Below the pieces are notes generated by a model. That model did no database searches. It was not told where the DNA came from and saw only the letters and a list, made by a program, of their open reading frames with translations. DNA of 64,000 nt from Halichondria panicea (lineage: Eukaryota; Porifera; Demospongiae; Suberitida; Halichondriidae): NCBI RefSeq assembly GCF_963675165.1, contig NC_087393.1:1617502-1681501 (forward strand). The letters run 5' to 3'. Below, in pieces: positions 23,501 to 35,773 of this stretch; the first letter of the stretch is position 1, and each line of letters opens with the position of its first letter. The position numbers and the translations under genes are program-made.

Positions 23501-23577
23501 TGATTGGAAAAAGACATCTAGTTAATGAAATTCGAGCATATGAACCCGAACAGAAGTCGAAAATTGGACTTGATTAA
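20541..23577 (+). CDS. Roc-COR GTPase-like protein with C-terminal Death domain
   Basis: Main exon 21533-23159 joins exon 23255-23577 in phase 1. An upstream exon starts at 20541 (acceptor acgttacag) and carries the P-loop GLAGVGKT after a beta strand (SVLIVG). The main exon gives WIYLIDSGGQPQF (Roc G3/switch II DxGGQ), LVFIGTFYD near the G4 position, then a COR-like region. The last exon encodes a six-helix Death domain (LWHIHEAV, WKNIGRALGV, YQVLERWI, LLEVLEG). Such proteins are expected to link nucleotide binding to Death-domain signalling. The 3' end of the P-loop exon is unclear: 20776 (AAG then gtacaa) keeps phase 0, but one frame over, past a GA run at about 20781-20789, the sequence (EELKMKMLPNP) looks more family-like, so a small frameshift is possible. 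No start exon found upstream. Confidence 0.78.
20939..21473. mobile_element. Long palindromic element in the Roc-COR-Death gene
   Basis: Left arm about 20939-21175 and right arm about 21250-21473 are near-perfect reverse complements, beginning CTCAAGTGAATTAAGGACTG and CTCAGGTGAATTAAGGACTG. The roughly 75-bp loop has no coding capacity. It lies in the intron before the acceptor at 21531-21532 and overlaps the end of the open frame of the preceding exon. Target duplication not clear. Confidence 0.85.
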
Positions 23578-23599
23578 TAATAGTTTGGTGATGAGACTT

Positions 23600-24055
23600 G
23601 TTATTTTGTGTGTTTGTTTTGGCTTCAAGATTGTTACTCTTGATATAACTTTGAAACAAGTAATATACGTAGTCTATATACTGTAAAATCATACGTACTG
23701 CACTAGACTAGTCTTGTAATTGTTGTGACGCTTATGCTATATAGCATATAAAAAATATCTTATCATACAATCACTGTAATTTTTATTGGTTGTAAATGTT
23801 CGTATGAACAATGTAATTATATTCGTACAGCTTATATAGAATAGTGACAATTTTAATTTTGGTCTAATACAATATACAAACATTTCCACCATACGAAAAT
23901 AACCACCTTTTATTGACTATATACCCATTGAAGAAGTGTACAAAAGACATGTACAAGCCAAAATTAAGAAAAAATGCAAGTTAGAAAGTATTACTGGTTA
24001 TATCTATCATGATCATACGCATGTTTATGCAAGTGCATGCATAGTCGTAATATAT
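23600..24055. repeat. Copy of the NAGLU-A 3' flank
   Basis: Resembles 26915-27382 (blocks TGTTTTGGCTTCAA, CTCTTGATATAA, GCATATAAAAAATATC, CCATACGAAAATAACC, CAAGTTAGAAAGTATTAC). It is therefore duplicated NAGLU-A 3' flank, containing a decayed CCGTATA-family MITE remnant, rather than Roc-COR-Death sequence. Confidence 0.75.
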
Positions 24056-24057
24056 AG

Positions 24058-24740
24058 TTATTGTTTCACATAGAGCATTCGTCCCTTTTCAACGGTAATT
24101 CCACTGGCTTTGGTCTTGAAGGACACCATTTTGGGATTCTTGTTGACATAACTGAAACTGAAACCCACACAGCTGGGATTCATCTCACACAACACCACGT
24201 ACTGTTTGGTGGTATTAGCCCACAAATTCACAGCACCCCCGTAAAGATCGTCACTCGGTATATCGGCATCCATTTTTGACACAGTTTGCATTTACATAGT
24301 CCATATTATGATAGTACTTTTGCATTAGTTTATTATAGAAATTGTATCGTATCTCCGGTAGGGGTGGGGTGGGGTATGGTTCAATCTTTCCCCCCCAGCT
24401 TCTCGAGAGTAAACCATGTTCTCATTATATAGCAGTTTTGGTGAAAGTCTTATTGTTCATAATTATTTATAAAGAGCTTCCATTGTTGTAAAGTATAGCT
24501 GCTCACTAAGCCTGACCACTCACTCCTTAGCCATAAATGTTCTCGTCGGGTCCCGATCTCAATTCTGTCCACAGCAGATGAGGAGGATCCTGGCTGGGCT
24601 AATTTACGAGCGTCATCGTTCCAAGTATATACCAAGTAAGAAGTTGGCGTTAGAGCCGAGAAGAAAATCTAAATCTTTGAACATTGTCGTCCATAAATTT
24701 GCGAGGAGGTCTTTCATTATAATTATAGGCCTTAATGTTC
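24058..24740 (-). pseudogene. NAGLU 3'-end fragment (pseudogene)
   Basis: Homologous to the last NAGLU-A exon (27383 to about 28090). The C-terminal 77 codons from the stop at 24058 remain open, including GFSFSYVNKNP and EKGRMLYVKQ. Upstream, homology continues but is broken by deletions and frame changes (about 24300-24480) and stops near 24740. No other NAGLU exons accompany it. Confidence 0.85.
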
Positions 24741-24879
24741 CAAAAACCAAACAACGTAAATGTTAGCTATCAGATTAGAACAAGACACTCATGGCTAAAT
24801 GCATACACAACTGCAACTATACATGTAGGCATACGTGACAATTGCATGAAAGATTACAAAACAAAAATGTCCCGCTATA

Positions 24880-26783
24880 TACGGTATATACTTGAGAGAG
24901 GCTTCATTGCACTGAAGAGAGCTTTTATATAAATGCGGCCTCTCATTTCCAAGTACCTCTATATCCTTGTCTTAAGCCATGGAACATCTATCAAACCACC
25001 CCAATCCCTTTTGAGTTGAAATAACTATAATGAGCTATGAAAATCTTATTGGTGAGGCATAGTCCTCGAACTTGAGTCACATCAGCTCCATCCGTTTGGC
25101 TGACGCTTTTTTGCCTCAGTCTCTACCTCACTCATACAGGTAGATAGTACCTCGGTGACGGGTAGCGGTGAGTTGTCATGGCTCTGTCTTGTTGTACGGG
25201 CTTACCATCATCTTGGTGATCATTCCCCTCCATGTGACAAAGTTGGTGAGCAGGTCGTCGGGCCTGAGAAGAAATACAGTGTTTACTGTACATAGTAAAT
25301 ATACTACCGGTATTTATTGTTAAACATTATAATGCAGTTTTTGTTGCACTTTATATTGCGGCGGCATTATTCGAACACAACCCCCATGCAAAATAATTTA
25401 TGGCTTGACAGCTTGACAATGTGCAATTACTGGTCCTAACTTGATTTGCTATCAATACTGTGAAAATTCCAGTGCAGTACGTAATAGCACAAGTATACAT
25501 AGATTCTTATAACATGCACGATACAGTATAGCTGGCAGTGGGGAAATGACTACATTCATATATAATTATAGTGGCTCGACAAAAGAGAGTGATGAATTAT
25601 ATAGTACTTCTATTGTACTGATATGTACTATGTGCTTGAAGAACTCTTCAATCTATGGTGAAATACAGTACATGAATATGATACTAAATCATCAAGTATA
25701 CTCGACTTGTATAGAGTGGTGAAGCCATTCCTAGTGATCATGCATGAAACAATTTTAGTATGTCTACATGCGCAATACTATGCACATACATGTAGCTTCA
25801 GTTAATCTGTTACAAAAGTAATGACAATGTGAAAGCTTATAGATAAGAGAAGATTCTTAAACTATAGTCTGCAGCCGATGATCTCTCCACACATGGAAGT
25901 GGTAGGTCAGGGAATAACCATTACATCGCTCTTATAGGGAGAGACATTAGTAAAGTGAGAGCTACAAAGGGATCACAATCCAACCGTACATAGCGTTCAA
26001 TCAATACTGAGTGTTACTAGGCCAGCCTTACAATGCAGTGCAATCTCTACTGCATGCCTGGACAGTGCGTTTGTCCTCAATACATTGTGTACATATAGGT
26101 TTCATTGACCTACGGGTGTATACACCATTAGTGCATTACATACAACACACACACACATCAACATACCGAGTATTAAGGTGGTACTGTACAGACACATCAA
26201 CGTACAGACTGTAAAGACACTCACCAGTCTTTAGGGGACACGGGAGATGCTTCTTCTCCATTCTAGCCCAAAACACCATTACCCAAATGAATTCTGTCTT
26301 TTGGAGCCTTCTGTAGGGGATAGTGATTGCTGGGGCCTGAAACAGTCGCCATAGGAACTGATCCATGTCAGGATGGGGTTTAGTTTATTTGATGGCACAT
26401 TTTTGCTTGTGGAGGAAAATTAGGTAAATCCGATATTGAGGTCAAAGTTTGGTCTTGTGGGGTGGGCAGGGAGGACATAATAGCGTAGCTGTGAGCGGTC
26501 CAGTTGAGTTTTTCCCTCCTTGTCTAGGCTGAAAGCACCCACCTCTAGCTCTACAGGAAGGAGATAAGTTGGGGAATTTTTGTAGAAATCATCCAAACTC
26601 GTGACAGGAAACTCTGCCTTGTCTTTAGTGATAGATCTACTTGAGGGAAAGGATGGTTTAGAGGGTGGGACTATAGTCTGGTTGAGTTAGAGGGACAAGG
26701 GATCTTGAACATTAATATTGGTCTGGTCTCTTTGTGGAGGGCTAGGGGGGGAGGAGGTCGAATTTCGTGTTGTGATCCATAGC
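24880..26783 (-). pseudogene. Duplicated DXO first two exons and intron (pseudogene)
   Basis: Collinear with about 6035-7996 in the same orientation: exon-2-like part about 25040-25262, intron-like part to about 26223, exon-1-like part about 26224-26783. On the coding strand the first exon is disrupted by an in-frame TAG at 26264-26266 (a Lys codon in the intact gene) and an inserted base at about 26284-26286 giving a further stop. The exon-2-like part has small deletions. The five 3' exons are absent. Confidence 0.88.
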
Positions 26784-27382
26784 CAGCATTCAGTAGGAAC
26801 ACTAGTTTGACCTAGGTTAGAGTAAAATGTGCTTTTTAGAAGGTCCCCTATTGCAAAAAGGGACAGAATCTTCATAAGCTAAATTTATAAGGAGATAAAC
26901 TTCAATTAAGGTGTTGTGTTTTGGCTTCAACTCTTGATATAAGCAATTAGTACACGGTCTACATATATAGTCTTATATGTTAGTTTTAATGACACTGCAC
27001 TAGTCTTGTAAATTTATGCTAGCATATAAAAAATATCATTGTCTTTACAATCACTGTTGGTGTAAATGTTCGTGCAAACTTCCTCAATATTGTAATTATA
27101 TTCATACAGCTCAGAATGGTGTCAGAATAATCTATTGTATTTTGGATGACACTCTACAAAGACTACAATACGAACATTTCACCATACGAAAATAACCAAC
27201 TTATTTACGAACTTTTATTGACTATACCCATTGAAATGTTTACATGTAATACAAATTTTAAATCAAGACATGTACAAGCCAAACACAAAAAAGAAATGCA
27301 AGTTAGAAAGTATTACGGGTTATACCTATCATGATCATATGCATGTTTATGCTTACAATAAGTGCATGCATAGTCGTAATAG

Positions 27383-30300
27383 TTATTGTTTCACATAGAG
27401 CATTCGTCCCTTTTCAACAGTCATTCCACTGGCTTTGGTCTTGAAGGACACCATCTTGGGATTCTTGTTGACATAACTGAAACTGAAACCCACACAGCTG
27501 GGATTCATCTCACACAACACCACGTACTGTTCAGTGGTATTAGCCCACAAGTTCACAGTACCCCCGTAAAGATCGTCACTCGGTATATCGGCATCCATTT
27601 TCGACATATACTTCGCATTTACATAGTCCATATTGTGATAGTACTTTTGCATTAGTTTATTAGACAATTCTATTGTATCTCCGGTAGGGGTGGTGGGGTA
27701 TGCTTCAATCTTTTCCCCCCAGTTCTTCTCGAAAGTAAACAACATGCTCTCATAAGCAATTTTGTTGAAAGCCTTATCGTTCATAATCGATTCATCAATC
27801 GTGTTTATAAAGAGCTTCCATCGCTGTGCATAGTAGCTGCTCACTAAGCCTGACCACTCCTTAGCAGCGTAATCCTCAATGTTCTCGATGGGTCCCCACA
27901 TTGTGATTTGGTTCCGAGCGTTATATTCAATTTTGTCCACAGCAGATGAGGAGGATCCTGGCTGGGCTGACGTACGAGCGTCATCGATCCAAGTACCGAG
28001 TAAGAAGTTAGCATTAGAGCCGAGAAGCATATCTAAATCTTCGAACATTGTCGTCCATGACTTTGCGAGGTCTTTCATTGCAGTGTAGACATTACTGTCC
28101 TTCTTGATCATGTAAGCAGAGTAAGCATTTGTGTAAATTGTGTAGACATCAGCAAACGTATTGACAATTACTTGTCGACCAATATCAACAATGTCGTACA
28201 GCAGAGGTCCAACTTCCGGGTCGTTACCGTTCACAGCGTCTGTAACCAGGTAGCTCCAAGCTGTGGCTATATTGTATGTTGCGAATCGCTTGTCAAAGGC
28301 CATGTTAAATTCAGGGTGGCGAACAAGTAGTGATTTGATTTGGCCAGACCAATGGAATTGGTAGGCTCCATTTAAGAGTAGTGTCCATGCATTACGTATG
28401 TTGTCTGTCATGGTCCCGTAGCGTCTCCTGGCGTAGTCCTCCACCCAGGGCATAACCGCCTCCACCTTTTCGCTCCTCCAGCTCATCTCTCCCTGCACAG
28501 GTGAAATGGCAGTCATTATACTATAGAATGATTTATTCTCTAGACATGTACTCACCATTAAATCATACATGATGGGGTTGTGCTCTATAGCTTCAGGGGT
28601 CATTCCAACACCGACCATAGTGCTACCATTCGTTAGTCGAGCATCAATAGGATCATTGCCGATAGTTGTTAGGTTGCCATAGATACCTCTAATGCCACCA
28701 TAGTTGTGGAGCATACACCAAATGAATGGTTTACCGAAAAATGATTGCGTGTTGGACCAAACAGGAGCTTGTTCGCTGCTAAGGTCCAGAATGATCATAT
28801 CGTCATTGGGCACTCCTGATAGGTAGGCTTTGATTCTTTCATTCGTCCAAAAACCTGCATAGAAAACAACAAAGGGTAAATTAAAACATAACACTCATGC
28901 ATGACCAGACGCATACACAACTCAGCCTGCAACTGCATGCATACACTATCCTATAGGTTAAACTCTAGTATTAAATGTTGCTACACAGCTCAAAATACTT
29001 ACGTCCATCTCTAAACAGCCACCCTTGCATCAGGTACGTAGCATTGGGGTCAGACTTTTTCATAGCATTATAGATTGCTGCATTCGATTCCTTGAGGAAA
29101 TTCAAGTCAGTATTGGAAGGTTCCATTTCATTATAAGTATCAGCGTTGTAAACATGATCAGTCCCATACTGAGAGATAAGGATATCATAAAACTTATTTC
29201 CTAGTTTAACGAACAGAGGATCCGTCGGTTCAAGAAGATAGTCTTCAGAATATTCAGGTCCAAAGGTAATCCACTGTGCTGATTGAGTGTAGTTAGCATT
29301 AGGGTATAACCTCTTCAGTCCTTTTGGTACGTGACCTGCGAATCCAGGCAAAACATTAATCATCCCAAACATTCGTATCTGCACGACAATCTGCTTCTGT
29401 AGTATAGCCTGTTCTGTCACCCAATCATCATCCAGAGGTCCAGCCCAACCGTGAATATTGCCCATTCGCTGCCAAGCAAGAAAAGCAGGCCCAGAAAAAA
29501 AATTACTCATTTCATCATCAGTTAATCCGAGTGAAGAGTAGAAGATTTTCCAGACAAATTCTTGTCCAGTAAACGAGAGGATAAGGTTGAGTCCGTTCAT
29601 GGCCATCCAGTCTATCTCCCTCTCCCATCTGTTCCAATCCCACCAGGCCATCGAGTACGACACTGTACACACATTTTGGTAGTACCTGCAATAAAGGATA
29701 ATGAGAAATTCACAGAGTGGTCATAGTACATTGGTTTGTTACAACAAAATTAACTAATGGTACACCCATTACTATATATTCTTTTATGCTCAAGGAATCC
29801 CATTATGGTTCCCATTATGCTCATACATTTTGATTTGGTACAAAAATAACTTCATCTGAGCCATAAATTGGAACCTAAAAATCAAAAGTTCAAGTCTAGT
29901 CTATATATAGATCTCTCGCTAGATCTAGATCAGATCTAGGTAACATAATGTTACTACACGTGTTACGTACGCTTCAAAATAACTTATGTTATAATCTGCT
30001 AATGGAGAGCCCATCCAGATAGTACTTCACAGGACTGGTGCAATATTACAAAAGCCCTATTTTACACTCTCTCGTAATCTTTGTGGTTTGGAATAAATGT
30101 ATTTAACACAATGGCGCCCACTAGGGGGGGGGGGGTAAATTATGTGTTTTTTTCAGAGCACTTTTAGCTAAAGCCCATTCCATTCAGTCAGAAAACCATT
30201 GACAGTGTACTTTTAGCTAACCATTCAATTGACAAAAAGGACTATAGGGTGGGCGCTGGGGGTGGGTACATTATGTTATAATTTGTGGGCACAATTCATT

Positions 30301-30798
30301 CAACAGCATTGCCAAATGATGTCAGTTACATTCTGCATGGTTGAAAAGATGGGTATTTTTAAGACAGGACTGTATCTACTATTAGAGTAGTAGATATATT
30401 CACCTGTATCGGTTGGGGAATATGACTCTTTTTCCCTCGCTGGGTAGTGGTAGTGTGCTGGGCAACTTTAACTGGTCCCCTGTACCGTTGAGACCCCAAC
30501 TAACAGAGCAATAGCAGTAGTACTTGAGATAATAGTTGAAAGCAGCCGCTAAAGCAACTCCATTGTTACCGCGAAAAACAGGTCTTTTTGTTTTGTCGTC
30601 TGTATCAACCTCAAACACATCAAATCCATCAGAGGTGGCTGGTATGACCTCATAGCTGAACTTGTCCACCCATTCTTGACTCAAGATTCTCCCCACAAGG
30701 CCCTGGATGGCTTTGACAGGGTCTCCCTTGGGTGCTACAGGGAGGGAGGCAGCTGTACCTAGCAGCAGGGCAGTGATCAAGAAATAGAAAAGCTTCAT
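27383..30798 (-). CDS. NAGLU: Alpha-N-acetylglucosaminidase (GH89), copy A
   Basis: Exons 30404-30798, 29003-29685, 28556-28854 and 27383-28492 give 828 residues plus stop, all phases consistent; human NAGLU is 743. A hydrophobic signal peptide (residues 1-20, ending TAASLP) fits lysosomal or secreted targeting. GH89 features include NRYRYYQNVCTVSYS, WWDWNRWEREIDWMA, NGLNL, and the catalytic glutamates E318 (in NEMEP) and E447 (in MTPEA), close to human E316 and E446. The family cleaves terminal alpha-N-acetylglucosamine from heparan sulfate. The third intron is only 63 bp (28493-28555) and has no stop, so retention would add 21 in-frame codons; in copies B and C the same intron exceeds 900 bp. 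Start chosen by the signal peptide and by match to copy B; an in-frame ATG at 30912 would precede it without a signal. Confidence 0.93.
29686..30403. other. NAGLU-A first intron
   Basis: 718-bp intron, far longer than the 53-bp equivalent in copy B, so it contains inserted sequence. It holds a poly-G tract near 30125-30137. No inverted-repeat element could be delimited. Confidence 0.5.
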
Positions 30799-30947
30799 TG
30801 CAATTATTGTGTCTACAGTTTCTGCATCTACCAGCCCCTCCCATCCCAACCTACCGATAAGGGTCACACTCCGGGTTTTATCTAATTGAACGCTTCCTGC
30901 TGAAGAGGTCAAATCTGCAGATGATCCAGCTATCCAGCTAAATTGCC
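30799..30947. promoter_or_regulatory. Bidirectional promoter between NAGLU A and B
   Basis: Only 149 bp separate the two divergent start codons, so both 5' untranslated regions and core promoters must lie here or overlap the genes. No TATA box recognised. Confidence 0.6.
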
Positions 30948-33900
30948 ATGAAGTTTCTCTACTTTGTTAGCATTGCCCTGCTGCTAGGTACAGCTGCCTC
31001 CCTCCCTGTAGCACCCAAGGGAGACCCTGTCAAAGCCATCCAGGGCCTTGTGGGGAGAATCTTGAGTCAAGAATGGGTGGACAAGTTCAGCTATGAGGTC
31101 ATACCAGCCACTTCTGATGGATTTGATGTGTTTGAGGTTGATACAGACAACAAAGCAAATAGGCCTGTTTTTCGTGGTAACAATGGAGTTGCTTTAGCGT
31201 CTGCTTTCAACTATTATCTCAAGTACTACTGCTATTGCTCTGTTAGTTGGGGTCTCAACAGTACAGGGGACCAGTTAAAGTTGCCCAGCACACTACCACT
31301 ACCTAGCAAGGGGAAAAGAGTCATATTCCCCAACCGATACAGGTGAATGCAGTACTTTGCTTTGTGAGTTGCTCATTGTCCTTCATGCATTGCAGATACT
31401 ACCAGAATGTGTGTACAGTGTCGTACTCGATGGCCTGGTGGGACTGGAACAGATGGGAGAGGGAGATAGACTGGATGGCCATGAACGGGCTAAACCTTAT
31501 CCTCTCATTTACGGGACAAGAGGTGGCCTGGTATTTCTCGTACACCCTTATTGGCTTAACTGATGAAGAACTTGACCAGTACTTCTCTGGACCAGCTTTT
31601 CTTGCATGGCAACGTATGGGCAATATTCGTGGATGGGCTGGACCTCTGGATAAGGGGTGGATATATGTGCAATACTATTTGCAAAAGACTATTTTTGAAC
31701 AGACTCGAACATTTGGTATGATTAATGTTTTCCCTGGGTTTTCTGGTCATGTGCCCAAAGGTCTCTTAAGATTATATCCTGATTCTAACTTCACTCGAGC
31801 CACACAGTGGGGTCATTTTGGAACAGAATATTCAGAGGACTATCTTCTTGAACCGACCGATTCTCAATTTTTAGGAGTTGCACAAACCTACTACAAGCTG
31901 CTCATATTTTATTTTGGTGGAACTGATCATGTTTACAACGCTGACACTTACAATGAAATGCAACCTTCCAGCACTGACTTGAATTTCCTCAAAGAATCGA
32001 ATGCAGCAATCTACAATGCTATGAAAAGTGTAGACCCTAATGCTACGTTCTTGATGCAAGGGTGGCTATTTAGAAATGAAGCAGGTATGTCAATTATAAC
32101 CTCGTGTGCGCATGCGCAGTGAGGTATACGGACCTAATATGGTTGTGTGTGTGCGTGTATGTGTCTGTCAGTGCAGTTGTTCAATGCTTAATGAAGTTCA
32201 AGCAAGAGTTCTATAGGCTTCTAGTTACAGATTGCAATTTGTTTTGTTCTCGAGTTAGATTGGTCTTACAGTAGCCTTTTCAGAACAGTGCGTATATATA
32301 TAGCAAAACTTGTCCATGGAGTGTTGCTACTTTACTTAGTAGTTATAGCTCTGCACTTAGACCTCTATAGCTGCAATAGTGAGAAAAGAGCTGCAAAGCT
32401 GCACTTAGCTGTTTCATTCTGCAGCCATTAATTTTATGAACTTTTAACTTTTTGGTAACAACCATGGTCAATCATTTCCCACTTTTTCCACCAATGTAGT
32501 AAGTATAGCTAATTGGTACCTCCACGAGGCATCCATGGTCAATTATTTCCGCACCAATGTAGTACGCATATAGCTTTGGAGGTATCAGCACCCGCAGTGC
32601 TTTCATTATAATATATCTTTTACAGGTTTTTGGACAAATGAAAGAATCAAGGCCTACCTATCAGGAGTGCCCAATGACGATATGATCATTCTGGACCTCA
32701 GCAGCGAACAAGTTCCTATTTGGTCAAAGACAGAGTCCTTTTTCGGTAAACCATTCATTTGGTGTATGCTCCACAACTATGGTGGCATTAGAGGTATTTA
32801 TGGCAACCTGACGACTATCGGCAATGATCCTATTGATGCTCGACTCGTGAATGGTAGCACTATGGTCGGTGTTGGAATGACCCCTGAAGCTATAGAGCAC
32901 AACCCCATCATGTATGATTTAATGGTGAGTACATGACAATCTATGCCTCGCGTAGCTGCACAAGGTAAACCCATTGTAAAGCTGTCTGTGTAGGTCTGTG
33001 TATTTCTGCTGTAACTGTAACTGCTCAACAGTTGTAATGCGAGTACATTTAACAGCTGGCTTCTAGCGACGTTTTCTTGGATTTTGACTCGTGGATTTGC
33101 TAAGTAAAGCTTTGTTCTTGATTTATGGCTTCTTCAGAATCGTGTGTAGCATCATCTGCTCGCATAACATTTCTATTCAACTTATTAGTTACTTGCACTA
33201 AAGCGCTTAGCCTAGCTATTTGTCAGAAAAGAGCTGTACTTGCCAGAAGCATCAGCCATTGTGAACTTTAACCTTTTCAGATCCACCCCTTTTATTATTT
33301 TGTTGTTAGGAAATGCACATAATACTAAACATAGACCAGATGAGGCACGGTCAAAAAGTCACGTGGGCTTATAGGCTTATCATTTACTTGTGAAACTGAG
33401 TTCACCCTTGCATGCACCTTTGGATTTATACACCACCACTCTTAAAACAGAACCTATTGCGCCCCAGAACCCGCTTGAGAGAAGAGATTCAATGCCTTTT
33501 ATTGTATTCTTTGATATACCACGTACAAAGATATGGAAAATTAGCCTTCTGTCGCTAGTTTATACATTTTTAATGTACTGGTTTGCTGCACTGGGTAGAT
33601 CTACGTAGGTGTATATAGCAATTTTTCCAAGCAGACAAATAAACAAACAAAAAGCGTTGGCTGTTAGATGAAAAAATACGGTGCAATCGTCAATAACTCA
33701 AGAAAAAACTGTTTAATTTCTTCATTAAAAGTGACCCTCATTGCTGACCCTGTTTAACGTACTCGTCTGATCATAGATACTATCAAGACGAGTGCATGAA
33801 TGATACAGTATGATTTATTCTAAAGATATTCATATTCTAGTAATGACTGCCATTTCACCTGTGCAGGGAGAGATGAGCTGGAGGAGCGAAAAGGTGGAGG

Positions 33901-34979
33901 CGGTTATGTCCTGGGTGGAGGACTACGCCAGGAGACGCTACGGGACCATGACAAACAACATACGCAATGCATGGACACTACTCTTAAATGGAGCTTACCA
34001 ATTCCATTGGTCCTGGCAAATCAAATCACTACTTGTTCGCCACCCTGAATTTAACATGGCCTTTGACAAGCGATTCGCAACTTTTAATATAGCCACAGCT
34101 TGGAGCTACCTGGTTACAGACGCTGTGAACGATAACGCTGACCCAAAAGTTGGACCTCTGCTGTACGACATTGTTGATATTGGTCGACAAGTGATTGTCA
34201 ATACGTTTGCTGATGTCTACACAATTTACACAAATGCTTACTCTTCATACATGAGCAAAAAGAACAGTAATGTCTACACTGCAATGAAAGACCTCGCAAA
34301 GTCATGGACGACAATGTTCGAAGATTTAGATGGTCTTCTCGGCTCTAACGCTAACTTTTTACTCGGTACTTGGATCAATGACGCTCGTAAATCAGCCCAG
34401 CCTGGAACCTCCTCATCTGCTGTGGACAGAATCGAGTTCAATGCTCGGAACCAAATCACAATGTGGGGACCCAACGAGAACATTGAGGATTACGCTGCTA
34501 AGGAGTGGTCAGGCTTAGTGAGCAGCTACTATGCACAGCGATGGAAGCTCTTTATAAACACGATTGATGAATCGATTATGAACGATAAGGCTTTCAACAA
34601 AACTGCTTATGAGAGCATGTTGTTTACTCTCGAGAAGAACTGGGGGGAAAAGATTGAAGCATACCCCACCACCCCTACCGGAGATACAATAGAATTGTCT
34701 AATAAACTAATGCAAAAGTACTATCACAATATAGACTATGTAAATGCGAAGTATATGTCGAAAATGGATGCCGATATACCGAGTGACGATCTTTACGGGG
34801 GTGCTGTGAACTTGTGGGCTAATACCACTGAACAGTACGTGGTGTTGTGTGAGATGAATCCCAGCTGTGTGGGTTTCAGTTTCAGTTATGTCAACAAGAA
34901 TCCCAAGATGGTGTCCTTCAAGACCAAAGTCAGTGGAATCACCGTTGAAAAGGGACGAATGCTCTATGTGAAGCACTAA
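30948..34979 (+). CDS. NAGLU: Alpha-N-acetylglucosaminidase (GH89), copy B
   Basis: Exons 30948-31342, 31396-32084, 32626-32924 and 33867-34979 give 831 residues plus stop with all phases consistent. Signal peptide residues 1-20 (ending TAASLP). The same GH89 motifs and both catalytic glutamates (NEMQP, MTPEA) are kept. Exon 1 is nearly identical to copy A although the genes point in opposite directions; exon 2 differs more (RNEAG here, RDGR in A), which hints at gene conversion near the shared promoter. Introns 2 and 3 carry dispersed repeats absent from copy A. It is tail to tail with the ABCC gene and the parent or sister of pseudogene copy C. Confidence 0.94.
32098..32612. repeat. Dispersed GT-core repeat in NAGLU-B intron 2
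   Basis: Runs from CGTGTGCGCATGCGCAGTGA through a GTGTGTG core to GTATCAGCACCCGCAGTGC. It is shared with copy C (58430-58922), so it predates that duplication. Relatives at 17505-18905 and 49155-49612. A related segment follows in intron 3 at about 32941-33190. Confidence 0.7.
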
Positions 34980-35058
34980 CCATTAAACGTACTAGATTTA
35001 ATACATTTTATTGTATGTATATGTAGGGGTACATAATACTTGACTGTTAGTGTATGTG

Positions 35059-35684
35059 CAGAGGAGTAGGAAGATGTTTTTGTAAGGGGTTGCTTTACAA
35101 ATCTGGGGGTCCAGGGGCTTGCCCCAGGAAAATTTTGGCACTCTACATTCCCGGAGATTAATTCTGAGCAAATTTGGTATAAAATTATCAGTATCAAAAT
35201 TTTTATGCTATATACTTTAAATCTATAGAATCTGTTAAGTGGGTATGAATATACAATAAAAAAGATTGCATTGCATGTGTCACTGTACTTCGGAGGAACG
35301 TTTCAATCTTCGCAGTGAAGAAAACGAACGTTTTAACTACAGCATGTCTATTTTAGGATCCAATTACACTTGATCTATAGTCTAGCTACCCTCTTTAGTA
35401 GCTGTTCATGGCTACCATTAATGTCAAAAATGAGAGGAGACTTGTGCTTGTTGCAGATTCGCAATGTGCTTGCTCTTTATAAGAGATATCTACGATGTGG
35501 TTCATCTAGCTGACCTTTGTACTGTGTACGTAACTATGCTAGTATAGCTAGCTTAGTAACTAATAGCTAGCTACTAGCTGGACTTCTAGCTAGCTGCTCT
35601 GAACTTCATGGAGCAAGTAGGTAAGGTAGCTTGAGATAAGGGGGTGCTCCAGCACCCTGAGCACCCGTGCTTCCTACGCCACTG
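35059..35684. mobile_element. 626-bp MITE with 5-bp target duplication ATGTG
   Basis: Flanked by ATGTG (35054-35058, 35685-35689). The paralogous site at about 61365-61375, downstream of NAGLU copy C, reads GTATGTGTTGCGCACC with a single ATGTG and no insert. Nearly identical to 8792-9392. Confidence 0.95.
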
Positions 35685-35773
35685 ATGTGTTGCGCACCAG
35701 AAACTATATATTTACTTGACTTCCTAACCCTAGATTGAGTATGTACATGGATTGGTTTTATTGTACGGGTATA

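Noticed and set aside
24058-24291. Short intact NAGLU-like open frame as a functional gene
   Set aside because: It is only the C-terminal 77 codons, the rest is disrupted, and no upstream exons exist.
33390-33608. 72-codon open frame in NAGLU-B intron 3, conserved in copy C (59713-59931)
   Set aside because: Conservation is explained by the recent duplication; no homology, no start context, and the surrounding sequence is repeat-derived.
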